Origin: JAGVSR01 sp963786675
Lineage (GTDB): Bacteria > Pseudomonadota > Alphaproteobacteria > Rhizobiales > Hyphomicrobiaceae
Length of the DNA: 64,000 nucleotides
Assembly: GCA_963786675.1 (NCBI GenBank)
Contig: CAWAZY010000003.1
Span: forward strand, 62,001-126,000
Reading direction: 5' to 3'
Shown: one piece after another, positions 8,630 through 16,985 of the stretch
How positions within the stretch are numbered: position 1 is the stretch's first letter
Layout of the letters: each line of letters begins with the position of its first letter
The notes under the pieces: generated by a model
Databases searched by the model: none
What the model saw: the letters and a program-made list of their open reading frames with translations, nothing else
Told to the model about the DNA's origin: nothing
Program-made: the position numbers and the translations under genes

Positions 8630-10168
8630 ATGCGCGCCCAAGGCGTCGTGGTGATCGGGGCGGGGATCGCCGGGCTGGTTTCCGCCTTGGAGCTGTCGCG
8701 GGCCGGGTTTTCCGTCCGGGTCATCGAGCGTCAGCCCGCGGCGGGTGGCAAGATGCGCCGCATCTCTGTTGGAGGGCGCGGCATCGATGCGGGCCCCACG
8801 GTGTTTACCATGCGGTGGGTGTTCGACCGGATCTTCGCCGACGCTGGTGCCGTGTTCGAGGACCACGTCCGTATGCGGCCGTTGTCGGTTCTTGCGCGCC
8901 ACGCCTGGCCGGATGGCTCGGCGCTGGATCTTCACGCCGATGTCGAAGCCTCGGCCGATGCTATTGCGGCGTTCGCTGGACCGAAGGAAGCGCGGGGGTT
9001 TCTTGATTTCTGCCAACGGGCGCGGGAGACCTATCTCACCTTGGAAGGCCCGTTTATCCGTTCACCCCAGCCGTCGCCGGTTTCGCTCGTACTGGGCAGC
9101 GGTCTCAGGGGACTGAGCGATCTGTGGCGGATTTCACCATTCTCCACGCTTTGGTCGGCGCTGGGAGATCACTTCGAGGATCCGCGGCTGCGGCAGCTGT
9201 TCGGGCGCTACGCGACGTATTGCGGGTCGTCGCCGTTTCTCGCGCCGGCGACGCTGATGCTGGTGGCGCACGTCGAGCAGGATGGCGTGTGGATCATCGA
9301 AGACGGCATGTATGCCCTGGCCGATGCAATGGTGGCCCTGGCGCGTGAGAACGGCACGACGTTCGATTACGGCGTTTCTGTCGATGAGATACTGGTTGAA
9401 AGCGGCAGCGTTTCGGGTGTGCGTCTCTCCACGGGCGAGGTGATCGAGACGGGCAGCGTCATCGTCAATGCGGACTGTGCAGCCGTGGGTGGGGGCCACT
9501 TCGGATCAGCTGCCGCGCGCTCCGTTGCGGCCGTGCGGCCCGATCAACGGTCGCTGTCGGCGATGACGTGGGTCATGAATGCGCGCACGCGCGGCTTTCC
9601 CCTGCACCGGCACAATGTTTTCTTTTCGTCCGACTACGCGGCAGAGTTCGATGATATTTTCCGGCATGGACGGTTTCCGGCCGAGCCCACTGTTTATGTC
9701 TGCGCTCAGGATCGCGGCGACGGTGTGCATCCGGAAAATGAAGCGGAACCGCTTCTCGTACTTGTCAACGCGCCGCCGACGGGCGACGAAAATTCCTACA
9801 CAGGCCTGGAGGTTGAGCAATGCGAAGCGCGGACATTCGCCCATCTGGCGCGCTTAGGCCTGGAGATCGACCGTACGTCTCCCGGGGCCGTGCGCACGAC
9901 GCCGGCGGGCTTCAATCAGCTTTTTCCCGGAACGGGCGGGGCGCTCTATGGCGCCGCGTCTCATGGCTGGACAGCATCGTTCAGCAGACCGAGCGGGAAG
10001 ACCAATGTGGAGGGTCTGTATCTGGCGGGTGGCAGCGTGCATCCGGGGCCGGGCGTGCCGATGGCGGCGCTATCGGGTTGGCTGGCGGCTGCCCAGTTGG
10101 CAGTGGACCGGACTTCGGGCAGTCCGTCAGGGGGTCGGGCTACGCCTGGTGGTACATCGATGCTCTGA
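8630..10168 (+). CDS. crtD: CrtD, 1-hydroxycarotenoid 3,4-desaturase
   Basis: CrtD is an FAD-dependent phytoene-desaturase-family enzyme that introduces the 3,4 double bond in hydroxyneurosporene and related carotenoids. The N-terminal dinucleotide-binding motif is VVVIGAGIAGLVSALELSRAG; the C-terminal FAD motif is GLYLAGGSVHPGPGVPMAALSG. The product is about 512 residues. An ATG at 8582 is also in frame, but it touches the PpsR site and the likely transcription start, so I chose 8630. The 3' end overlaps the upstream part of crtC. Confidence 0.93.
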   Translation: MRAQGVVVIGAGIAGLVSALELSRAGFSVRVIERQPAAGGKMRRISVGGRGIDAGPTVFTMRWVFDRIFADAGAVFEDHVRMRPLSVLARHAWPDGSALDLHADVEASADAIAAFAGPKEARGFLDFCQRARETYLTLEGPFIRSPQPSPVSLVLGSGLRGLSDLWRISPFSTLWSALGDHFEDPRLRQLFGRYATYCGSSPFLAPATLMLVAHVEQDGVWIIEDGMYALADAMVALARENGTTFDYGVSVDEILVESGSVSGVRLSTGEVIETGSVIVNADCAAVGGGHFGSAAARSVAAVRPDQRSLSAMTWVMNARTRGFPLHRHNVFFSSDYAAEFDDIFRHGRFPAEPTVYVCAQDRGDGVHPENEAEPLLVLVNAPPTGDENSYTGLEVEQCEARTFAHLARLGLEIDRTSPGAVRTTPAGFNQLFPGTGGALYGAASHGWTASFSRPSGKTNVEGLYLAGGSVHPGPGVPMAALSGWLAAAQLAVDRTSGSPSGGRATPGGTSML

Positions 10169-11067
10169 GCGATGACGGCCGTCACGGACTGACGATCATT
10201 GCCTTCATCGGCAGCGTGTTCTCACCCTACTATCGTCGCGCCCGCAAAAGGGATGGTACGTCTGCGGAACCAACACAGCACGTGGCCGTCAATGTCGCGC
10301 TCTATGGCGATGCCGGACACCGCTGGGCCATGACAGAACGCGGCCGCGATGCACTGGACCGCGGCCCTTCGCATCTGGCGATTGGTCCGAGCACACTGCG
10401 CTGGGAAGGCGGCACCTTGATCATCGACATCGACGAAATCGGCGTGCCCATCCCCACGCGCATACGCGGCCAGGTGCGCGTGCATCCGGCGGCCACGGTC
10501 GCACAAAGCTTTCACCTCGATAGGGACGGTCTGCACACTTGGCGTCCCATCGCCCCAATCGCGCGCGTAGAAGCCGACTTCCGCGAGCCCAACCTGTCGT
10601 GGCGCGGCCATGGCTATTTCGACTGGAACAGCGGGACCGTGCCGCTGGAGCAAAGCTTCGCATCGTGGGATTGGTCGCGTGCGGCAACGCGGGATGGCGC
10701 GGCAATTTTTTATGACGTGGCCCGGAACGATGGCGTCGAGGCGTCGCTGGCCATCAAAGTCGACCGGACCGGGGCCGTCCAGCCGGTCGAGCCACCCGCG
10801 CGCTGTTCCCTTGCGGCCAGTCCGGTGTGGCGGATTGCCCGTGGTACGCGCTCAGATGCGGGTCGTGGGGGCGCGATTGTCAAAACGCTGGAGGACACGC
10901 CATTTTATGCACGTTCCATCGTTGCCGCGGATATCGAAGGCGAGCCGGTCATGGCGATGCACGAAAGCCTGTCACTCAATCGCTTCGTGTCGCCGATCGT
11001 TCAACTGATGCTGCCGTTCCGGATGCCCAGACGCGCGCGCTGGAACAGTGCGCGCAAAGCAACATGA
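10078..11067 (+). CDS. crtC: CrtC, acyclic carotenoid 1,2-hydratase (start uncertain)
   Basis: CrtC hydrates the psi end groups of neurosporene or lycopene, the first step to spheroidene or spirilloxanthin. The conserved blocks SGYAWWYIDALSDDGRHGL, FIGSVFSPYY, RWEGGTLIIDIDE, GHGYFDWNSGTVPLE, SFASWDWSR and VQLMLPFRMPRRA follow the family order. There is no ATG or GTG near the homologous start; the only in-frame start codon just upstream is TTG at 10078, inside the end of crtD. The C-terminus runs into a 36-base tandem repeat that supplies the stop codon. Confidence 0.88.
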   Translation: MAGGCPVGSGPDFGQSVRGSGYAWWYIDALSDDGRHGLTIIAFIGSVFSPYYRRARKRDGTSAEPTQHVAVNVALYGDAGHRWAMTERGRDALDRGPSHLAIGPSTLRWEGGTLIIDIDEIGVPIPTRIRGQVRVHPAATVAQSFHLDRDGLHTWRPIAPIARVEADFREPNLSWRGHGYFDWNSGTVPLEQSFASWDWSRAATRDGAAIFYDVARNDGVEASLAIKVDRTGAVQPVEPPARCSLAASPVWRIARGTRSDAGRGGAIVKTLEDTPFYARSIVAADIEGEPVMAMHESLSLNRFVSPIVQLMLPFRMPRRARWNSARKAT

Positions 11068-11123
11068 CGCGCGCGCTGGAACAGTGCGCGCCCATCGAAA
11101 TGACGCGCGCCAGTATGGTGCGC
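11031..11123. repeat. 36-base tandem repeat at the 3' end of crtC
   Basis: Two copies, 11031-11066 and 11067-11102, share the first 25 bases exactly (ACGCGCGCGCTGGAACAGTG then CGCGC) and differ only in the last 11. A third, decayed copy follows at about 11103-11123. The crtC stop codon spans the junction of copies 1 and 2. The period is a multiple of three. It looks like slippage or duplication beyond the conserved end of CrtC; no function is evident. Confidence 0.85.
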
Positions 11124-11140
11124 AAATGGGTATGGCGGAG

Positions 11141-11317
11141 TCACGGCGGCGGCAACGGGTCGTCACCCACCGCCGCGCTGTCATCCTCGCGTTTGTGGTC
11201 GTAGCTGTTGGCGACCTTCTCGAGAATGAACCAACCGACTGCAAACGCCAGAACCACGAAGAACTCCAGGAACATCAGCGGATTGATGTCCCAGTCGATG
11301 GCCAGGAGGTGGACCAT
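11141..11317 (-). CDS. 58-residue single-span membrane protein, unknown
   Basis: This small frame lies between the convergent ends of crtC and dxs, in the same direction as dxs and 32 bases after it. It encodes MVHLLAIDWDINPLMFLEF, then a hydrophobic segment (about residues 14-34, FFVVLAFAVGWFILE), then a charged tail with a KREDD stretch and a Pro-rich end. A stop codon sits two codons upstream of the ATG, fixing the start. An AGGAGG lies about 18 bases upstream, farther than usual. I do not recognise the family. The coherent membrane segment and operon position make it a likely real gene. Confidence 0.6.
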   Translation of the reverse strand: MVHLLAIDWDINPLMFLEFFVVLAFAVGWFILEKVANSYDHKREDDSAAVGDDPLPPP

Positions 11318-11349
11318 GTTTCACTGAGCCGCAGCGGCCTCCTGGTGTG

Positions 11350-13287
11350 TCAGGCGCTGACGGCGCCCGGCAGCGCGGTCCGGCCCAGGGCCTGAAACAC
11401 CTGCGCGACAATCCCAGCTGCGTCCAGGCCCGCCGTTGCATACATGGCTTCAGGCTTGTCCTGATCGATGAAGATGTCAGGCAGCGTCATGCTGCGGACC
11501 TTGATCCGCCCGTCCAACAGCCCCGTGCGGGCCATGTGCTCCAGGACATGACTGCCAAAGCCGCCGACCGACCCTTCTTCGATTGTGATGAGAATTTCGT
11601 GGTTACGTGCCAGCTGACCAATCAAGTCCGCATCCAGCGGCTTCATGAAGCGGGCGTCCGCGACCGTTGCCGAAAGCCCGTGCGCGGCGAGTTGATCAGC
11701 AGCTTTCAAGGCTTCGGCGAGGCGGGTGCCGAGTGAAAGCAAGGCCACGGTCGATCCTTCACGGATGATACGGCCCTTGCCGATGTCGAGGACGTTGCCC
11801 GCATCCGGCATGGCGACACCTGTGCCCTCGCCGCGCGGATAGCGCACGGCGGAAGGCCTGTCGTCGATGGCCGCGGCGGTGGCGACCATGTGCTTCAGCT
11901 CTGCTTCGTCGGACGGGGCCATGATGACGAACCCCGGCAAACAGCCGAGGTAGGCCAGGTCGAATGAGCCGGCGTGCGTGGGGCCATCGGCACCCACGAG
12001 ACCGGCGCGGTCGATGGCAAAGCGCACGGGAAGACGCTGGATGGCCACGTCGTGGACCACCTGATCGTAGCCCCGCTGCAGGAAGGTCGAATAGATGGCG
12101 GCGAACGGCTTCATGCCTTCGGCGGCGAGGCCGGCGGCGAACGTCACGGCGTGCTGTTCGGCGATGCCGACATCGAACAATCGGGACGGTGCGCGCGGCC
12201 GAAGACATCGAGGCCGGTACCATCCGGCATGGCCGCGGTGATGGCGACGATGCGGTCATCTTTGTTGGCCTCCGCGACCAGACTGTCGGCGAAGACCTCG
12301 CGTGTAGCTCGGAGCGGCGGCCTTCGCTTTGACCTGGGCGCCGGTGACGACGTCGAATTTGGCGACGCCGTGGTACTTGTCCGACGAGGCTTCGGCCGGG
12401 GCATAGCCTTTCCCCTTCTGCGTCACGACGTGAACGAGGATCGGTGCCTGATCGGCGTCGCGCACATTGCGCAGCACCGGGATGAGTTGATCGAGGTCGT
12501 GACCGTCGATGGGACCGACGTAATAGAAGCCCAGTTCTTCGAACCAGATGCCGCCTGACATCATGGTCCGCGACATCTCTTCCACGCGCGCCGCGCGGCG
12601 CTCCCACTTTTTCGGAAGGCGCTTTGCGAGCTGCTTGGCGAGGTCACGCAGGTGCAGATAGGTGCCGCTCGATGTCGCGCGCGTCAGATACTTCGACAGC
12701 GCGCCGGTCGGAGGTGCAATCGACATATCGTTGTCGTTGAGGATGACGATCAGGCGCTCATCGCGGGCGCCGGCGTTGTTCATGGCTTCGTAGGCCATGC
12801 CGGCACTCATGGCGCCGTCGCCGATCACGCAGATGACGTTGTTGTCGCCGCCTTTGAGATCGCGGGCCACGGCCATACCGAGACCCGCCGAAATTGACGT
12901 GGAGGAGTGTGCGGCGCCGAATGGATCGTATTCGCTTTCGGAACGCTTGGTGAAGCCAGACAAGCCGCCGGGCTGGCGCAGTGTACGAATGCGATCGCGC
13001 CGTCCGGTCAAAATCTTATGGGGGTAGCACTGGTGTCCGACATCGAAGATCAGCCGGTCGCGCGGCGTGTCGAAGACGTGATGAATGGCGAGCGTCAGTT
13101 CGACAACACCGAGCCCGGCACCGAGATGACCGCCCGTGACAGATACGGCTTCGATGGTTTCCTGCCGCAGTTCATCGGCCAGCTGGCGCATTTGGCTGTC
13201 GGGCATGCGGCGAATGTCTTCCGGCGTGTGGACCCGGTCGAGCAAGGGCTTTGGCGAAGGCGTCGGCAGGCCGATGTGAGCGTTCAT
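11350..13287 (-). CDS. dxs: Dxs, 1-deoxy-D-xylulose-5-phosphate synthase; two frameshifts as sequenced
   Basis: Dxs condenses pyruvate and glyceraldehyde 3-phosphate, with thiamine diphosphate, in the first step of the MEP isoprenoid pathway. The N-terminal part (DVGHQCYPHKILTGR, a GDGAMSAGMAYEAMNNAG cofactor motif) runs to about 12300. A one-base insertion there moves the protein to another frame (EVFADSLVAEANKDDRIVAI...). A one-base deletion at about 12178-12190 then moves it to a third (FDVGIAEQHAVTFAAGLA to the end). Total length, 646 codons, is normal. The encoded protein is recognisable end to end but broken as written. Its place in the PGC suggests a copy dedicated to carotenoid and phytol supply. 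Confidence 0.92.
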
Positions 13288-13343
13288 GGCCGTTTCTCCA
13301 GTTCTAGGCGTCGCCGCCAGCGGTCACACCGCCGGCTCTCGTT

Positions 13344-14459
13344 TCAGGCACGGACCGGCACGGACTGTGGCAGCGGTTGCGCGCGAACTGCTACGCGCTC
13401 CCGCTCGGCCCGTTCCAGGCGTTCAAAAATGTCGATGATGCGCGCTGTCCGGCCCGGCAGGTTCCACCATGCAACGGCCGGCGCGTCACGTTCGGGATCG
13501 GCCAGGGCATTCATGCTGATGATGGCGTCCATCAGGTAGGCGGCCTCGGCCACGCGATCGTCGATTTCGATAGGTTTGCGGGGAATGGACAGCGAGGCCG
13601 CCAGCGCCGCGCGCGTGACTAGCTCGACCTTGCGCCGGGCCGGGACGACCGCCCGGCGGGTAACGGAATCGTAGCCGTTCCGGCGCACCTGCTGACCGAT
13701 ATCGTCATAGAGGTAGCAGGCCGCGAAGATGCCCGCGCGGCAATCGACCGGCAGCACGGCAATGCCCGATTGGGCGCGCCTGTACAGGGCATCCGCGGCG
13801 GCGAGCAAGCGTTCGACGACGGTGGCGAGGCGCGGATCGGGTTCGGGCCGTGCCAGCCATGCCTCGCAGTCCATGCCGGCTTCCCGCATCCAGGACCGCG
13901 GCAGGTAAAGCCGCCCGGCCCGCGCATCCTCGCCGACGTCACGGGCAATGTTGGAGAGCTGCATGGCAATGCCGAGGTCGCAGGCGCGCGCCAGCTGCGC
14001 CGGACTGCGGGCGCGCATCAACAGCGCCATCATCGCGCCGACACTGCCCGCGACACGCGTCGCATAGGCCAGGACGTCGGGCAGCGTGTCATAGCACCGG
14101 GTTTCAGCGTCCCAGGCGAAGCCCTCAATCAGCGCTTCCGGCAATGCGCGGGGGATCGCGAAATCTTCGACCACGGCGGCAAAGGCACGGTCGGCGGCGT
14201 TGGCGGCCGGGGCGCCCGCATAGATGGCATCAAGACGGGCGTTGAGAGCGGCCAAGGTCTTGGCATTGGCGCCGCCGATATCGATGGCGTCGTCGGCCTC
14301 GCGGCAGAAGGCATAAAGTGCGATCGCGGGGTCGCGGACCCGGCGCGGCAACAGGCGGGAGGCGGCGAGGAACGTGCGCGATCCATTGGCCAGCGCCGTA
14401 CGGCAGGCTGCCATATCCGCGCGTGCGCGCGCGATCGCGTTAATGGAAGGCCGAGACAT
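13344..14459 (-). CDS. crtB: CrtB, 15-cis-phytoene synthase
   Basis: CrtB joins two geranylgeranyl diphosphates to phytoene. The 371-residue protein has the squalene/phytoene synthase fold with the Asp-rich motif in CREADDAIDI and the second in SNIARDVGEDARAGRLYLP, plus YLYDDIG near the C-terminus. The ATG at 14459 (MSRPSINAIARARADM) gives the standard N-terminus and overlaps the crtI 3' end by 20 bases, so crtI-crtB are translationally coupled. No frameshift is seen. Confidence 0.93.
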   Translation of the reverse strand: MSRPSINAIARARADMAACRTALANGSRTFLAASRLLPRRVRDPAIALYAFCREADDAIDIGGANAKTLAALNARLDAIYAGAPAANAADRAFAAVVEDFAIPRALPEALIEGFAWDAETRCYDTLPDVLAYATRVAGSVGAMMALLMRARSPAQLARACDLGIAMQLSNIARDVGEDARAGRLYLPRSWMREAGMDCEAWLARPEPDPRLATVVERLLAAADALYRRAQSGIAVLPVDCRAGIFAACYLYDDIGQQVRRNGYDSVTRRAVVPARRKVELVTRAALAASLSIPRKPIEIDDRVAEAAYLMDAIISMNALADPERDAPAVAWWNLPGRTARIIDIFERLERAERERVAVRAQPLPQSVPVRA

Positions 14460-15973
14460 CTGGCACGATCCTGTCGAGAACACGGGCTGAAGAGAGGACA
14501 CCGGGCACGCCCGCGCCGGGGTGGGTACCGGCGCCGACGAGAAACAAATTGTCGATGTCTTCGCTGCGATTATGGGGGCGGAACCAGGCGCTCTGCGTGA
14601 GCACCGGTTCAAGGCTGAAGGCGGCGCCCTTGTAGGACATGAGCCTCTCGCGGAAATCGAGCGGCGTCATCAGGCGCGACGTCACGATGTTGTCGCCAAG
14701 ACCCGGGAGCATGGTTTGTTCGAGCATGCGCGCGATGCGGGCGCGATAGCGCTCGGCTTCTCTCGTCCAGTCGGTGGACCCTTCCAGATGGGGAACCGGC
14801 GAGAGAACATAGAATGCATCACAGCCAGCCGGCGCCAGCGAGGGATCCGTGGCGGTGGGACGGTGCAGGTAAAGGCTGAAATCGTCCGCCAAATGCTTGC
14901 GGTGGAAGATGTCGGCCAGCAGTTCCTTGTAGCGCGGACCGAGCAGGATCGTATGGTGAGGGCACGTCCGGATACTGCGTGCGGGTGCCGAAGTACCAGA
15001 CGAACAGGCTCATGGAGTAACGCGCCTTGTCGATACGCTTGTCCGACCAGCGGCGGCGCGCGGCGCTGGGGAGCAGATAGCGGTACGTCCACGCGACATC
15101 CGCATTCGATACGACGATGTCGGCACGGATACGCTCGCCCGACTTCAGCCGCACGCCATTGGCCCGGCGGCCATCAAGAGTGATTTCCGCCACTTCCGCC
15201 CCATACCGGATTTCATTCCCCTGGCCTTCGATCAGATCGACCAAGCCATCCACGATGCGGCCCGTGCCGCCCATGGCGAAATGGACGCCGAAGCGGCGCT
15301 CAAGGAAAGATATCAGTCCGTAGATGGAGGTGACGCTGAACGGGTTGCCACCGACGAACAGCGGATGGAAGCTGAGGAACACACGCAGGCGCGGATCGCG
15401 GACGTGCTTGGCGGCCAGACCATAGATGGTGCGGTAGCTTTCGAGCTTGAACAGCTTTGGAAGGAGGCGCGCCATGTCGGTCCAGCTGTTGAATGGAACA
15501 TCGCCAAGCTGTTCGAATCCAACGCGATAGATTTCCTGCGACTGCGCCATGAAGCGTTCGTAGCCCGCGACGTCCGAGGGAGAAATGCGGGCGATCTCGC
15601 GGCGCATTTCGTCCGGATCGGCACTGCAGGTGATCGTCTCGCCGTCATCGAAGCGCAGCGTGTAGAAGGGTGAGAGCGCGCGCAGGTCGATGTCATCGGC
15701 GAAATTGCGCCCGCACAGGCTCCAGAGTTCTTCCAATAGGAACGGTGCGGTGATGATGGTGGGACCGGCATCGAATGTGAAGCCGTCCTGTTTGAACACG
15801 TAGGCCCGTCCGCCGGGTGCATCGAGACGTTCCAGAACGGTGACCCGGTAGCCGCGGGCACCAAGTCGGATGGCAGCTGCCAGACCACCAAATCCGCTGC
15901 CGATGATGACCGCGTGCGGCCGCTCCCCGGGATGGGGACCAACGGCGCGAGGGCGGTCAGGAACTGTCAACAT
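14440..15973 (-). CDS. crtI: CrtI, phytoene desaturase; frameshifted as sequenced
   Basis: CrtI is the FAD-dependent desaturase that turns phytoene into neurosporene or lycopene. The N-terminal FAD motif is HAVIIGSGFGGLAAAIRLGARG. The first frame runs to FVWYFGTRTQYPDVP; an extra base at about 14957-14963 then shifts the family sequence (HHTILLG..., ADDFSLYLHRPTATDPS, FLVGAGTHPGAGVPGVL) to the next frame. The span of 1534 bases (3n+1) fits one insertion in a product of about 510 residues. The ATG is overlapped by a PpsR site, so the messenger leader must be very short or the promoter lies further upstream. Confidence 0.92.
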
Positions 15974-15982
15974 AAGATGACA
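15965..15982. promoter_or_regulatory. PpsR/CrtJ operator overlapping the crtI start codon
   Basis: A perfect TGT-N12-ACA motif covers the crtI ATG (15973). It is the only such site in the bchIDO-crtIB-dxs stretch. The motif sits in the 93-base gap between bchO and crtI, consistent with an independent, repressed crtI promoter. No convincing -35/-10 pair with normal leader length was found, so the promoter itself is not placed. Confidence 0.55.
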
Positions 15983-16066
15983 TTAAAGGGTGTAATGCGC
16001 GGTGGCGCAAGCAGGATATTGCGGCCCGCACACCCTCTTGAGGCGAAAACGTCAGCCCCGCCGGTG

Positions 16067-16953
16067 TCAGCCGCCATTGGCACCGTGTTTGCCGGCGAAT
16101 TCCACGATGAGATCCGCCACCTGGCCGGGATCTTCCTCGTGAGCCAGATGTCCCAGACCCGGCAGGGCGAGAATGGACGCGTTCGGGACGAGGCGGGCGA
16201 CGAGGCGCGCATCGCCGGGCGGGACAGTCCGGTCGTTATCGGCCGCCACGAGAAGCAGCGGGACGTTGAGCCGCGGAGAGGTCGCCAAAAAGAGTGGCGA
16301 GATCCCACGACGCCATCATCGCCAGCGTACCCGTGACGTGGGAGGTGGTGCGAAATAGCTGCGCATAGATGTCAAGGCTCTCAGCGGGAATGTTGGACCC
16401 TGTTCCGGCCAGCAAGCGTTCCACGGCCCGGCGGTCTGGCGGCACGCCACGTTACGAACTGTGGCACGAGAGGATTGAGGACCAGGAGCTTGGCGAGTGG
16501 TGAGAAGAGCCGCGAGACGGCGCCATCGAAGGGGACGAAGGCCCCATTCAGACTGATGAGGGCCCGAGGTGTCAGGGTTCCATCAAGTGTCATGCGCGCC
16601 AGGATCGCCGCGCCGGCCGAGTGTCCCACGCCGATGGCTGGGCTCAATTTCATTTCGGTGAGGAGCGCGCCGAGGGCGCGCGCCATTCCCTGCATCGACA
16701 ACGCGGATTTTGGCGCCTGCGAAAAGGCATGGCCCGGAAGATCGGGTGCGATCACGGTGAAGTGCGCGCTGAGACGCGGCAAGAGTCCGGCGTAGGAGTG
16801 GGTCGACGCTCCGGTTCCATGGAGGAGAAGGAGGGGCGGGCCCGTGCCGGCAACCTGGACATGCCAGCGCACGCCGCCCGCGTTGACCAGCCGGCTGGCC
16901 GCGCGATTGGGCCAATGGACGGCGTCCCGGTCGAATTGAAGGTCCTGCGGCAT
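16067..16953 (-). CDS. bchO: BchO, alpha/beta hydrolase linked to Mg-chelatase; two frameshifts as sequenced
   Basis: BchO accompanies bchI and bchD in purple bacteria and is an alpha/beta-hydrolase of unclear reaction. The frame holds LLLLHGTGASTHSYAG (oxyanion region) and the nucleophile elbow GVGHSAGAAI. An extra base near 16435 moves the sequence to AVERLLAGTG... through LAMMASWDLATLFGDL. A second, near 16277, moves it to PRLNVPLLLVAADND...LPGLGHLAHEE with the catalytic His. The 887-base span (3n+2) agrees with two insertions. Both junctions join family-like sequence exactly. Confidence 0.85.
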
Positions 16954-16985
16954 CGGCGTCCGTTGAAATGCGAAGGACCTGGAGC

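Noticed and set aside
8513..9016. Upstream extension of crtE to 9016
   Set aside because: The added N-terminus lies opposite crtD, is unlike crtE, and would run through the divergent promoter.
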